From: Fragilaria crotonensis
Lineage: Eukaryota; Bacillariophyta; Fragilariophyceae; Fragilariales; Fragilariaceae
Assembly (NCBI GenBank): GCA_022925895.1
Contig: JAKSYS010000306.1
Coordinates: 1 to 64,000, forward strand
Direction: 5' to 3'
DNA: 64,000 bases
Under the pieces are notes generated by a model, which saw nothing but the letters and a program-made list of their open reading frames with translations, searched no databases and was not told the origin of the DNA. Shown piece by piece: positions 46,204-58,800 of the stretch; position 1 is the first letter of the stretch, and the number at the start of each line of letters is the position of its first letter. Both the position numbers and the translations under genes were made by a program.

Positions 46204-46372
46204 ATACTTTAAAAACTAGTAGAGCAAGCGTGTGTGTGAAGTTGATTTGTGAAAAGTAGTAAAGGCATGGCGGATGCATGAGTATGTAATGCAGACCGCT
46301 ACTGCTCTGCTGCTATCGTCAAAAAATTGAAAGCCAAGTCGTCATGAAACTACTGCTCTATAGCTGTTATGA

Positions 46373-47677
46373 TTAGTTCACTGCTTCTGGTTTTTCCCCA
46401 AAGATGCTTGGATATTCCTTCCTCGCTTGAGCGGCTCGTTGATGCGATGCTCCAACGCACAGAGAAAGTCGTTCGAGTGCTACTTCAATCGCATCGCCAT
46501 CATCCTGTGTCGATTCTGCCGTCAAGGCAGCTAGGAGAGTGTCATGCTGGAGTGGACACCAGAGTTTTCCCAAGCAGCGCGTCAGGTCCAAACTGGCATG
46601 CTGACATGATACGGTATCGGTGCATTTTGCCAAACGATCTTGAGCGCTACGGCACTCTTGAACTGCCTTGTTCATGGTGGATGCCAGGGCAGTGGCCTCC
46701 TTGAGAGAAATGTTGTTGTGAGACTTTTGTTCGACGGCATTTTTCTGAATGTTATCCCAAACGTGCAAACTTTCGGCGACAGTCGATTTGAGTGATTCCG
46801 AAGGTTTGAGGGGAAGTGGTTCAAAGTCTGTTTCGCCGGTGAAGAGGGCACGTGGCATGTGAAGGACGCGTTGCAACAAGGAATTGGGTCCATCGATCGC
46901 AGGTCGGACATCCACCAAAAGGGAAGGCACGCGTTGTGTCAATGAGGGCATCCCCGATCCAGGTTCGTCGGATGACTTTGATTCATCATGGTAGTAATCA
47001 ATGACATAACGCACAGTAGTTCCGTCTCGTCTCTGGATCGTCCAATCATGTCGATCAAATGGTAGGGGATGAAACAAGAGGAAATGTTTGAGAGAAGCTT
47101 TTGGAGAAAGGTCTGATGGTTTCCCAATGAACTTGAGCAACTTGGGGTCTTCTTCTCCAGCCAATTTTTCCCATGCGAGCACTTGACGCCATGTATACTC
47201 ATTCATATTGTTGTGCAAGGCCACTACACTTTCAACATCTGACTCTGTTGTATCCCCAAGTTTTCCTTTGCGAACCAGTGCATTGTAGAACATTTGTGGA
47301 CTGGGATAAGTCCACGTTTCTTCCTCCGCATTTCCTTTTGGGATGCTTGATTTGACGCGTTCAGTACTAAGCGGTATCGTCTGTTGTGGGGCTGGTAGCT
47401 GATTGGCGATCGAAGGCATCTGGTTTGTATCATCGATTGGTTGAGAATAGACGTTGTAAACTGGTCCTTGTTGCACTTTTTGATTCGTAGTCTTTGACTT
47501 GCTGACGGGGCATTGTGATGATTGCGATACATTAGCTCGAGGTGTATGCTTCACTGGGCAACCTCCTTGAGCAGAAGGAGTTACAGTCGCCTCAGTCCCA
47601 TTTCCATTCACATTCCCATTCGCTGTCTCCGTGACAACAGCCGGGGGACTTTCAGGCTTGGAACCAACAGATCCCAT
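46373..47677 (-). CDS. HCCS: Holocytochrome c synthase (cytochrome heme lyase)
   Basis: Attaches heme covalently to the CXXCH motif of apocytochrome c in the mitochondrial intermembrane space. Single exon, 434 residues. The N-terminal third is low complexity but has two Cys-Pro heme-regulatory motifs: CP at 40-41 (GGCPVKH) and CP at 56-57 (SQCPVSK). The conserved core follows: WTYPSPQMFYNALVRKGK, VVALHNNMNEYTWRQVLAWE, LLKFIGKPSDLSPKA, PLPFDRHDW (the His-containing heme contact in this family) and YVIDYYHDE. A long C-terminal extension has several Cys residues (VQECRSAQDRLAKC, CQHASLDLTRCLGKLWC) spaced somewhat like the CX9C helices of intermembrane-space proteins, which is unusual for HCCS. 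It is convergent with TIC110, 169 bp apart. The frame is intact. Confidence 0.93.
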   Translation of the reverse strand: MGSVGSKPESPPAVVTETANGNVNGNGTEATVTPSAQGGCPVKHTPRANVSQSSQCPVSKSKTTNQKVQQGPVYNVYSQPIDDTNQMPSIANQLPAPQQTIPLSTERVKSSIPKGNAEEETWTYPSPQMFYNALVRKGKLGDTTESDVESVVALHNNMNEYTWRQVLAWEKLAGEEDPKLLKFIGKPSDLSPKASLKHFLLFHPLPFDRHDWTIQRRDGTTVRYVIDYYHDESKSSDEPGSGMPSLTQRVPSLLVDVRPAIDGPNSLLQRVLHMPRALFTGETDFEPLPLKPSESLKSTVAESLHVWDNIQKNAVEQKSHNNISLKEATALASTMNKAVQECRSAQDRLAKCTDTVSCQHASLDLTRCLGKLWCPLQHDTLLAALTAESTQDDGDAIEVALERLSLCVGASHQRAAQARKEYPSIFGEKPEAVN

Positions 47678-48479
47678 TCTTAGTGATGATGGCAGATGGA
47701 AAAACGATTAATAACAATTACTGTCTGTACTCTGAACCTTCCATTCAATGGAATTGCACTCTGTGATCCAGAATCCAGACTGACGGATGTATGGGTCATA
47801 CGCTGATTGCAAATAGATCACTCGAGGTTCTTCGCCAAGAAGTCTTGTTCACAATGGCTCATATATCATATACGACAGTAGACAGTAAGCAGTAAGCACC
47901 ATTCAGAGCTTGCATTCAATCATGTGGTACTGGTGAATGAAGCCTACTGGAGTACTGTACTTGTACTTGTACGTGTAAAATAGTCCAAACAATTTGGACG
48001 CTTGACAGACGGAATACGGTAGTCAGGTACTGTACTGTTGTATCAGGTTCACCTACCTGTACGAATACGAGCTTTCCAAACTCAACAGCCAACAGCCACA
48101 TATTACTGAAGAACGGAACTGCATTTTACCGTCGTGCGGTTGGCAAGTTCAAAGTGGAGTTCTTCACTTCTACGCTATGCATACTCGTACGACTCGTACG
48201 CCTATGTACGGCCAAACATTCGTCAGCCCTGACGTTGAATGCCGTATGTGTATGATATGTGTCCATATGCATATATCATATATCTGAAGAGAACGTTCGC
48301 ATGCTTGTACTTTGTACTCGAGTACTACCTGCTGCAGTCTACAGTACATTCTACCTGGTATGGCACTGTAGTACTACATCTACTGGATTGTTCACAGTTC
48401 AAACAAGATACCGGTACGAAAATTGAGCAGTATGCATATGTCATAATGTCATGTGATCTGTAATCTGTAATCTGTACTA
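47678..48479. other. Intergenic with GTAC-rich patches
   Basis: HCCS upstream region on its left side. 47930-48065 and 48295-48420 are dense in GTAC, CTTGTACTTGTAC and GAGTACTA words. No gene seen. Confidence 0.5.
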
Positions 48480-48480
48480 G

Positions 48481-48508
48481 CTCCGTCCGGGTTGAAACTG
48501 TACCTCCG
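48481..48508. repeat. Left inverted repeat of the mariner-like element
   Basis: 28 bases starting CTCCGTCCGGG. It pairs with 63112-63139 with two mismatches. Confidence 0.88.
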
Positions 48509-48629
48509 ATAAAAATAGAGACGGCGCCAAAAAAATCTGATCTCGTACGTAGCAAGCTGGTACATCTGTACAGAATTGCTAAATCCAACTTCCATACTCA
48601 CAAAACCTACTTCCGATGGAACACTAACA

Positions 48630-50300
48630 ATGGCATCTACTATGACACCCCAATCCTCAAACCTCCCTTCCCTCGAAGATGTTCTCCGGATTTATTTCCA
48701 AAGACTTGAGAGCATGATGGAGTGCTCACATGATATACTCACTGTTGGGAGGAATCTCGTCAAAAACTTGAAACGAGAGAATGCATCCAACACTGTGATA
48801 TTCCACGAGTTGTCGGGCCTCTTCCCTAATGTTGGATGCCCTCTTGTACAATACCATAAAGTAGATAACAGCTACATTGCTGCACAACGCTCAGAGCATG
48901 CTGTGCGGCGAGAAGCACGTGAGGTGGCTACTCGTGCTGATGCAGAGTTTGTGAACAAGAGACAATGCATCGAGGCCGAAAGAAAGACACAACGTGAACA
49001 AACCTTGGCTACTAACTTGACATCACCACCTTGTTCAACAAGTAATAAAGTGAATCGGCATCAATCTGCAATCAGACCCGGACAATATGTTCTCGTTTCG
49101 CAAGACTTGTCACCAGGAAAGTTTTCGCACGGTGGAGAGGCTTGGGTGCTGGCGGTCCATGGTTCTCAGGGAAGCATGGTGTGTGATGTTGAGTACATAA
49201 AATGCACCGCAGGGAACAGAACGCGAGGAGAGAAAGCAGTGCCACTTTCCCGTCTCACTTTGAAGAACTGTGCCTGGCATGCGGCCCAGCTTTCATGCAA
49301 CAAGCGAGGATCAAAGCGCCTGCAAGAACAAATGACAACACCGCCACCCGAAAAGCAGACGTCAAAGGATTCGAAGCCATTGAAGGATATTCTTTCTCTT
49401 GCCTGTCAATCAGGTATGTCGAATGGATGGAGAGCACGAGAGATGGGGTTCAACGCCTGTGCTTCAAAACAGAATGCTCGCTTTCGTGATTGTTTTCGTC
49501 GTGACTTGGCAGAGTTGAAAGGTTTTCTCTCAGCTGTTCCCAAAATACGGATGCACAGTGAGCGAGGTCGTGATGGATCATGGAAAGTAAGGAGGCAACA
49601 ACACAACCCTTTCACCATAAAGTACTTACAATATGCTTGGGGGGTCGGTGTGCATTATGCAAACAACCTTGTATCCTTGGAGCATGATGTGTCTGTGAAA
49701 GGAGGAATCACCGCTGCGGTGAAGTCGAGCAAGTGTGTGATCGACAATCGTGCAGCGGCGAGGGCATGGTACACACCTCAGCGTCTATTCATTGACAAAC
49801 AAGTCCATGTCAGACATGCTGAGGCAGAGATGTTAGCATACGAGTCTCGAAAGGCAAAGAACTATGAATGGACGGAGGAAGCGAAAGCTGAATGGGTCCT
49901 TCTTGATGCTTCTGTGAAAGAAGAATGGATTTTTCATGCTCGGAACCATGATGAGCGACAACCTTACATCCGCGACCAAATCATTCAGGCAATTCAGCGT
50001 AGTCCAACAAAGTCCTTCGACAAGATTGCTGCAGATATTGACCACTGGTGCTCGGCGTCGACAATTCACAAATGGCTTTCATCGCATGACTCGTATAGTG
50101 TCTATGTCGAGAGGATTCTTCCATTGCTCACCAGAATTCAAATGCAAAAGCACATTGATTTTGCCAAGCTTATTCGAGATCACTGGGGACTTAACACAAG
50201 AGGGAAAAAGTTTCTATGGGTACACTTTGATGAGAAATGGTTTTATGGTTGGCTCTGTTGTGCAAACGCAAAAAAATGTGAGCAACTTGGATTGCATCTA
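48630..50300 (+). pseudogene. Mariner-like transposase, N-terminal part (split gene)
   Basis: Reads from the ATG at 48630 (MASTMTPQSS) without interruption to the insertion point. An SH3/KOW-like stretch (IRPGQYVLVSQDLSPGKF) lies near 155-215. A helix-turn-helix region follows (RDQIIQAIQRSPTKSFDKIA, then CSASTIHKWLSSH). The start of the catalytic domain comes last: FLWVHFDEKWFYGW, where D of FDEKWF is the first metal-binding aspartate of the IS630/Tc1/mariner group. The last residues before the break are ANAKKCEQLGLHL. Reading past the break gives only a chance tail ending at 50357. Confidence 0.85.
50299..50300. repeat. Target-site TA, left copy
   Basis: TA at 50299-50300 and again at 62107-62108 directly flank the nested element. 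Keeping only one TA restores the transposase reading frame across the junction (GLHL then DVEKNLAFLYHK). Confidence 0.88.
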
Positions 50301-50318
50301 AGGGTGCCAAAACCAAGT
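50301..50318. repeat. Left inverted repeat of the nested element
   Basis: AGGGTGCCAAAACCAAGT; its partner is at 62089-62106 with one mismatch. Confidence 0.9.
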
Positions 50319-50450
50319 CGGCTCTTGGATATGAAAAACCAATTATCTTTGATATGAGAATTTTTTGTTCATAATTTTTACCTAAAATATAGGTAAAAAC
50401 TTAGGACTAAAGAGCTTGTACATCATGTGTATGAAGCGGGTTTCCTCGTA

Positions 50451-50665
50451 TTCCTGAACTCTGAAATTTATGTTTCCTGAACTTTTTCATCTCTTGCATA
50501 GGAGCTCATACTTTGCATTCCTGAGCTCCAAAATTTCAATTCCTGAATTTCACTGACTCATTTTACTAACACTCGGGTGGGATTCCTGAACTCTTGGACT
50601 CTAAATATATGAACTATACCACTTCTTCATTTGTGATCATGAATTTCAATTCCTGAATTAGATAT
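50451..50665. repeat. Left subterminal motif cluster (TCCTGAAYT)
   Basis: At least six copies of TCCTGAACT, TCCTGAGCT or TCCTGAATT occur within about 215 bp. The same word is clustered at the other end. Repeated subterminal motifs are typical transposase binding sites in several DNA transposon groups. Confidence 0.75.
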
Positions 50666-50854
50666 TCGAAAAGAAGAAGTTTGCTGTGTAGTGTGTATGA
50701 AGTAATCACCTCAGTAGTTCTGAGCTGACATTGTTCATATAATAGATGTTATTGTCGCTCATTTTAACTTTTGTTGGAGATTAGTTTTAATTGTGCCTAT
50801 TCGTGTGGCTTTGATGAACCATTCTACTATTCATTACTAAGTGTCTGATCTATT

Positions 50855-51981
50855 CTAAACTGCCTCCACTTTCAATTCACTGTAGACAAGTTCAGGAGCA
50901 AGATGACTGGAGTAGTTATCATCCTCCTCATCAGAGTCCTCGTCAAATACATCAATGCACTTGTGTGGGCGTTTCTTACCCTTGTCATCAAATTGTTTCC
51001 TGACCCCGGCCAGACTCCTTTTTCCTTCTGGACAGAAACATTTTAAGTAGTTCCTGGTTGAATGTTGGGGTGGTTGATTTCTTTCTATCATTCTTGATGG
51101 CCATGTATAATTCATCGTATTTCCTCATTCCCACCTGTGACCAACCACAGCCTCCCCATTATCATGAGCACCCTTGTTCCTGGAGAATGTGTAAAGTGGT
51201 GGCTGCGAACATGGTATTGCAAAGATTGGTCAGAAGTTAGGATGTGGTTTTCATTTCATTTAGTATCATAGTGTAACTTACGGGTAGGTTGTTGTTGTCC
51301 TCATCAGTCCATGTACCAATTCGCTGTTTCCAACAAGTGATAACAAAACAAGTCAGTTTCTTGTTGTTTGTTCTGTGACAAACCATTCGGATAAACTTAC
51401 CATTTTCTCTGTCTTAACTAATTCCGAACCACCTCTTCCCATAGTTGATCAGGCACAGCAAAATGAATGCTTCATCACTTATGGACAGGATTTTCTTGCT
51501 CCATACTTTTCTGTCAGTTGTTGCACAGTGGTTCTCCATGTTGATAGTGTTATTCCACTTGCTGCTGCCGACAATGCATGGGGCATAGGTGTCTATGATT
51601 TGGGCATAGTAGCAGATATTATCCCTCATCTTGAGGAGGTAACTGGTTTCTTCCTCGCTTCCACTGTATAGGCTGTGTTCATACGTTCCTAAATTGGAAG
51701 TGAATCCCTCTGGATGCAAGGTGTTTGATGTTGAATGCAAGTGAGTGTGAGTATGCTCGGGCTTTGGCAAAGTACACTCACTTCAATTCCTCACCTTTGA
51801 ATTTCGTTTGCATGTTTTTATTGCATTGTTCGAAGATCAGTGTGTGTTTTACAACTATTCTCCGCATCCCAAGCCACCAGTTTTCGGTTCCTCGAATGTT
51901 TGTGTGCTTCATGATAAAGCCACAAAGTGTTTTCTCATCTTCACTGAAATGAGAATGATAGTCTTTTGATAGAACTTCCAA
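50855..51981 (-). pseudogene. Nested-element accessory ORF, unrecognised family
   Basis: Minus-strand coding fragments read in order: KDYHSHFSEDEKTLCGFIM (51981 down), YYAQIIDTYAPCIVG then LSISDEAFILLCLINYGKRW (51414-51770), WKQRIGTWTDEDNNN near 51300, GMRKYDELYMAIKNDRKK near 51090, and an acidic end EDSDEEDDN (50855-51115). The block SDEAF-L-L-NY-RW followed by a W-T-x-E/D and a Y-ELY-x4-DR motif looks like a conserved protein that I associate with diatom repeats, function unknown. Stops and frame changes separate the pieces, so either introns or decay are present. Confidence 0.55.
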
Positions 51982-52701
51982 ATAGAGAACACGTGTTTTT
52001 GATGCAAGTCTTGATCACACTGATTTGATTCTCTTCTGTATTTTCCGTCATGCTCATGTCCACTATGCTGCTTAGCCCTGGAACCGATGATGTTAGTTGG
52101 CTGTCACTTGATTTCCGACTTTAATAGTTGAAGGTAGGGATGGTGGATTTCGTATGCATGCTTCTGTCCTAGTTTTGCATCCATTTTCCGTGGCACTTCT
52201 TCCTCCTCCTCCTCCTCGTTGTCACTTTGAATCAGATCATTGGGATCTGTGGTCACTCGTTCACGCCTCTTATGAAGTCTCTCCTTTGTTTCCTAGAGCT
52301 GGGCTTTAAGGCAGTCATGCCTGCTGCTGTTTGGTGTGCCATTGATGCCATGGTTGTATTTGTGGTGCTTCCTTGTTGTGTGAAAAACTTTCCGATTGTG
52401 CGCCAAATTTTGAACACTGAAAATCCTGTTTGTGGGATAGTCTTTTTGCCACCATTTGAATTTCATACCAAGTACCGAGTTGGTATGTAGGTTCTACATT
52501 CATGCAGGGTTTTCAAATTTTGAATTCATACCACACCCCTTCATTCTTTACATACACCAAAAATGTACGAAAGTAAATGTACAATTTGAATGCACGCTTT
52601 CGAACTTCTGTTTAGTGAATCTGTGTCCTGTCAATTTCAACACCTCATTTTCACTTCACTCGTCCTCTTCAAAACCCTTTCTTCAAAACCTTCTCTTCAA
52701 A

Positions 52702-55640
52702 ATGTTGTCCTCGTCTGCTTCCTCAAAGGCACCCCTGCTCTTCTGTCAAAACCCCTTCTGCCTGAATTTCAACAAGAAACCCTTTTCCAATCAAGCAGCA
52801 TATACACAGCATATTGATAGAAACATCGGGTGTTATAATTTCATTGTGAAGAAATCACACCATGCAGCAACACATGGGGCTTCTGCTTCACACCGTCGCC
52901 GTCTTCATGAGGATGGGAATATCACATGCACAAGTAACAAGAGGCCTGCCCTTTAAGGCGACATATGGTGAATGATCCCACATGGATTTTGATGGCACAG
53001 ACAACCTTCTGCAGTTTCCGGCTGGCAATGGTGTGGAAGTTGAAAGCACTTCTTGTGAGGACATCGAGGACTGCAACAAAAGTGATGATTTGTCCATGTT
53101 AAGTGATGACCCAAACATTCTTACCTGTACGAATTCTGCACTTGATGAAGATGTGGAAGCCCCATCATTTCGTTCAAACTTCATGTATACTACCGATCAG
53201 AAGTGGACTGTTTCTCTCCTCAAAATCCTGGACCATGCCAATGCACCCGACTACACTTTTGGTCAAGTCCTGGAGTGGGCACGCTCTGCATCTGCTGATA
53301 ATTATTCTTACAACCCAGTGGGTGGACTCTCGCGTGCCAAAAATGTTGATGCCCTGATCAACTCAGTTCGTAATGGGAAAAGACTGCTTCCCTTTGTACG
53401 AAGAGTGGATGTACATCATGGCTCTCCATCAGATGTGATTTGTTTTGACTTCGCTTCACAGTTGCTAAGTTTGCTGCAAAATCCAAGCATTATGACTGCA
53501 GAAAACCTTGCCATCGATATCAATGATCCCCTGAAGCCCTACCACAAATTGAAAGGCAGCAATGTTTTGGGTGAGGCACTGTCCGGGAGTGTCTATCGCA
53601 AGGCGTATGATCGATTAATCACAGATCCTCAGAAGCAATTGTTTGTTCCAATCATCCAATGGATTGATCGTACCTCTGTAACAGGGAATGATCGCTTTTC
53701 ACTTAAACCCTACATGTTCACTCCAGCCATTTTACAGAAAAATTCAGAAGGAGTATCAAGGCATGGGGCTATCATGGCTTTCTCCCAAAGAGGAAGTCCT
53801 CATCAGCTCAGAAGCAGACACTTCGTATGGGCGATGCCATTCGTATCTATCATAAGGAGCTGGATGCTGTATTGGAGACCTTCGGAAATGTTCACCACAA
53901 CTGTGTGGTGTTCATTTGCCAATTGGTCCAAAGGGTAGAATCTGTGTCGACATTGTCACATGTGTGTTGTTCATCATTCAAGATATGCAAGAAGGAGATA
54001 TGCTGTGTGGTCGGTATGGTGTTCACACCAGTGGAATCAACGCCCTCATCGGTGCTGTGATGTCAATTATGATGATCTGAAGAACTGTGATGTCCATTGC
54101 AAATACCTGGTAGCCTCGGATATGGGTTTCATTGCCAGGAGTAATGATGATGATCTCAGGAAGCGATGGTCTCAACATAAACTTGAAAATGCATTTGAAC
54201 ACATTGCCTTTGCTGACCCTGAGCGTGGAATCTTTGGGGCCACTCCTGTGGAACAATGCATGCATTTCGGAAAGGTGTCATCGAGAAAGTAACAAAACTT
54301 ATATTGGACAGTCTTCCAGCATCCAAGAAGGCTGCCTTTGATGACCTTGCAATAGCATTTCACAAGTCTCATCGCCAAACCTACCGAAAGGTATCCATCA
54401 ACAGATTTCAGCAATGGGGTAACAAATTTGACAAAGATAACTGCATCAGAACGCGTTGGCCTCGTTTTTTGTTTGTCATCCTCTTCCAATATGAAGCAGG
54501 ATGGCAAATGATCAAACATGTCTTGAGAAAGAACAACTAAGAAGGTTCCTGAGGTCCTTGAAGTACTTGAATCTCTCCTTTGTTTCGATGCTTGGCTAAA
54601 CCAGAGTCATTACTGGGAGACTACAAATCCAGCACATGTTGCAAATGAAATGAAGAAACATCAGGATTCCATTCGCAATTTCATGGATATGTGCAAACAG
54701 TCCATTCCCTTGAAAGTTGAGGGAAAGGAGGATGACAAGAAAAAGGGTAAGAAAAAGGGAACCATCATAAGGAAGGAAGGACAGAAAAGCAATGCCGAGG
54801 ATGCATGGAAGTTTCCGAAATTCCATGAGTTGTTACACATTGTGGATGATATGTCTCGGTTTGGCTCTCCAGTGAACTTTTGTGCACAGCGTCCAGAATC
54901 ACTTCTAATTCCTGCTGCAAAGCACCCTGGGAGACGGGCACAGAAGCGAATTGAGGGTTCTGCATATGAACTTCAGGCAGCCCAACGTTTAATGTACTCC
55001 TTCATGATCGACACCATACACACATATGGGAGCAACCAGATGGTGATGCTGATGTACCCGACAGCCACCATGATGATGAAACAACAAGGAATGGAATCTT
55101 TCAGAGCACCGGACAAGCAACATTTGGCTGTGTTTATCGATTCAAATCGAGTAAACAAATTCAGTACAAAATTGAATGGGACACCAGAACTCACCGTGAT
55201 TTACTTGCTCTTCCCCTGGAGTTGATTGAGTTTCTTTTTGATTCCTTTAAGGAATCCGACTCAATAACATTTTGTACTGAATACAAACGAGATGTCCACA
55301 CCTTTCGATGTCATCCCTGCTATCAGTCCGATGGTCCCATACATGACTGGATGATAATTGACTTTGGGAACATGGGAAGTTTCCTGTCGTTTGGCTCTTG
55401 TAGTTGTTGTTGACTCACCCGCGGATCCGGACGAGAGATACCAACTGGTTGTTCAATCAACAACAGAAGAAATTAAAGAACACGAGTCAACACTGTTGAG
55501 GAGTGGAAGTGGTCTCCAACATACCACCTTGTCTCTGGAAACACTGTCGTGGCCCCTTGTTTTGTTATATCCATCTCACACAACAGTTCCACAGTTCTTG
55601 AGACAAAACCATATACAGAGTGGGCATCCAAATTCGCTTA
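52702..55640 (+). pseudogene. Nested-element transposase-like gene, decayed
   Basis: ATG at 52702. The N-terminus has a zinc-finger-like motif (FCQNPFC, then TQHIDRNIGC). The longest open piece, 52982-53938, contains FGQVLEWARSAS, HKLKGSNVLGEALSG, LFVPIIQWIDRTSVTGNDRF and SLKPYMFTPAI. After frame changes the order continues: GRICVDIVTC near 53935, QDMQEGDMLCGRYG, a Cys/His cluster (CCDVNYDDLKNCDVHC) near 54060, WSQHKLENAFEHIAFADPER, GIFGATPVE then MHAFRKGVIEKVTKLILD, FHELLHIVDDMSRFG near 54820, NFCAQRPESLLIPAAKHPGR, and a C-terminal KPYTEWASKFA ending at 55640. The D-x2-HAF-KGV and H-LLH-VDD patterns suggest an RNase-H-fold transposase of the CACTA/KDZ/Plavaka type. At least four frame breaks; introns are possible. 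Confidence 0.6.
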
Positions 55641-55858
55641 GCTAGCTTGTTGCATCAAAGTACCTAAAGGAAACATGTTGCCATCGTCTGTCCGAGCCCT
55701 CACAATCTTTGGACCATCACCATCGGCTCGCTTTCGCTTGTTTGAATCTACCCAAAGAGTAAAACTTGCCTTCCTGTTGATGTCTGGGCCATCATAAAAA
55801 AGAGTTGCCTTCAAAGCTCACAAACTCATTCTTCACAGTTGAGGTTGAGCAGCAATAA

Positions 55859-58800
55859 TCAAGGCCTCCTTGCAGAGAGGAATTGCAACCACTTCATTGC
55901 ATCATACACATACCCACTGTGAATGGTAACTGCATGTGAACCATTTCCATCGGATTCATTGAGCACAGCCAATACCATTGTGTCCTTCATTTGTTCTTGA
56001 AGGAGTTGCCAATCAAACATGTGTGGTCTCTTCAGAACTTGTCGGGTGATCCATGTAGGCAGCTGAGTTTCAGCAAACTGTCCCACCTTTCGAATGGCAT
56101 CAACAGTACCTCCTCTTAGGTGACTTTCACCAAAATGGTTAATGGATTTGGCAGCATTATCAAATCCAATTGCATATAAAGCACTGGCCAATGACTTTGA
56201 AACACAAAGATCTTCACCTTCGGATTGTACAAAGTGGACCTGGGGTGCTTCAGGAACCTGCAGCTTGGGATATTCATGCAAATGTGATTCTTTGAAATCG
56301 CCCACTGGTATGTCAACAAATCCACACCTCATACGCTTGACCTCCTCCAAGAATCCTGTCTTAAATTGTTTCACAAAGTCTTCATCAGTTCGAATGGGCT
56401 GTGTTTCTCCATGAAAGATGACCTCCCAGTAACCAGGGGCCTGTATCTGCTTCATATGTTTACCCCTGGTGAGTCACTGTTGCTCCTAAGGACCTTTTCG
56501 ACTGAGGATCAAACACCCATTGTGTCTGTGGGGGAACGTATCGCAGCTTATGTACCTTTTTAGTATGAATGAGGATGGTTTCCCCTTCAGGAACAGGTAC
56601 AAATCCATCCGTGTTTCCAACGTTAATGACATGTTGGATTACCCCTTTTGCATAATCGGCATCCTTGATCCAGTCTTTGGAAACAGCAATTTTTTCTTCC
56701 TTCTTTTCCAACTTTCCTTCTTTTGTCTTAACATTGTAAACCAAAAGTGCAACAAAGGTATCTTCACGTGGGTTGTACTTGAGGCCATGCACCATGGCCT
56801 CAGTGCCAAATGTCCATTCAATTCAAATGCCCTTTTGAATTTCTTCCTTTCCTTCTTCATAAACTTTATTTCTTTCGTGTACTGCTCTCTGTAATCATCC
56901 TTTGTCTTTTCTTCTTACATCCATCAATTTTCTTTGCATCTCGGCCCGCTTCTTTTCCACATTCTTCATGTGATCTTTGGTAGAGCTCCAACCCCAGTAC
57001 AAAAATCTGTCCTCCACGATTTGTTCATTGCTGCTTCATCCCTAAGAAGCACTGGTCGATCTTCACCGTCATCTCCTTTCTTTCGCCACTTTTTCTAAAT
57101 TTCTCAACTTCATTGTCTGATACCAATGTTTTGTACCTACTTTCTCCGAAAGGTAATTTCGGGCATTCATCAGGTACATGAATGTCTCCATAACCATACG
57201 TGCAGGAGGCCCACCTTTCCATACCCTGCTTGCTCGGGAAGCTTAGCAGGATCATTCCACCAGGCTTCGTTGAGATCAATATCTTCTTCCTGTTGTTCAG
57301 GTCCATCAGCAGATCCAGATGGTTTGAAATCGGCAACATCCTCCTCTGATGGCAAACTCCGTTCATTGGCATTTGGCAAAACATCCTCCCTGGAAGAAAC
57401 ATCCTCCAACGTAACACTGTCGTCCTCTGTGGCATTGGATGGTACTGGCACAGGGCCACGTGAAAGTCTGAAGTTCCAACTTCAGACTTCCGTAACAGGA
57501 TCCATCAAATGATTTGAATTCTGACGTTTTGGGACTGTGACGTGTTGAAATTCTGCAATGCGATCAAACAGCAAAAACCACTGTGCTTTCATCGCATGCA
57601 AGTAGGAAATGGAAGCGAATCATCCCTTTTAAACAGTTTTGTGAATATTCCCTGTGGAAAACAGCAAATGTGCTCCTTCGATTTCACATCAGTTGACATC
57701 TGGATTTCCATGCGATCGCGTCTAAACATTTCGTTGTACGCTGCAACTCCATCTTGAGTCCCAATGATATCTCGGAGAATTATTGCAATTGCAGCTATAA
57801 TCCCAATCCCACAGCTATGGCCATCTTCTTGCAGGGAAGAACATCATTATCCAACACCCTCAATGCAGGGAATGTATTGGTGCCCTTCATTTGCCCAAAA
57901 GGTTCGTCCGAACGGACTGAGCCACTTCATCTTGTTTGGAGTGCTGCTATCATTTGCACTGTTTTCCCTTTGCTCCTGGTAACTGAAGGCAAGGTTCAGG
58001 AACCAGACAACACCGACATTGTTTGGAATTTTTCGTGCCGGAGGGATGAAGACTGCAATAGCGAAAAAACATGTCCGGAGGCATGATACATCATCCGTGG
58101 CAGCCACAACGTCTCCAGCATTGAAAACAAATGTTGCCCCCAATGATCGTTGCTGAGATTCGTAGGAAACACAATCAACCTTTTCTGCAGAAGCCCTGGA
58201 TAGAACAACAGGACTTCCTTCACAACACGATTCATTTGGTCATCATACTTCTGGTAAAGTTCTTCCTTAGAACTTCCATACCTTTTTCACAAGGGCAAGA
58301 CATTCTGCATGATCGGCTCCATTGGCTACCATCAAGTCGTTTCGTACTTCTTTGCAGATAGATGACGTTGAAGGCGTGCAAAGCAACCTTGAATTACCTG
58401 CATGTCGTCAAAGACAGGATTGCAACTGATGTGTGATACCTGCCATCCCTCATGAGGAGTGAAGTCATCATTTGCAGCTCACGGGTGGCCATCCAAGTTT
58501 TCCCACCACTTTTGCTATGATCAAGCCTTTCCTGTGATCCCATTTCTCCAAAACCACGCAACTGGTCAGGCAGAACCAGGTCACCAAATGGTGGTGGAAG
58601 AAGGTTGTTCAAATAGTCCAGACCGGTAAATGCCTCTTCCAGATCTGCATTTGTCAGCAATGCTCCACTTGCAACATCATCTTGGAGATCGATTGTTGAT
58701 GAAGGGTATTGGCACCATACAAATGTTTTCTGGTGTTGCTACCATCATTCCGTGCACTGACTGTCTCATTGTTGCTCTGCACAATCTCCAAAACATCACT

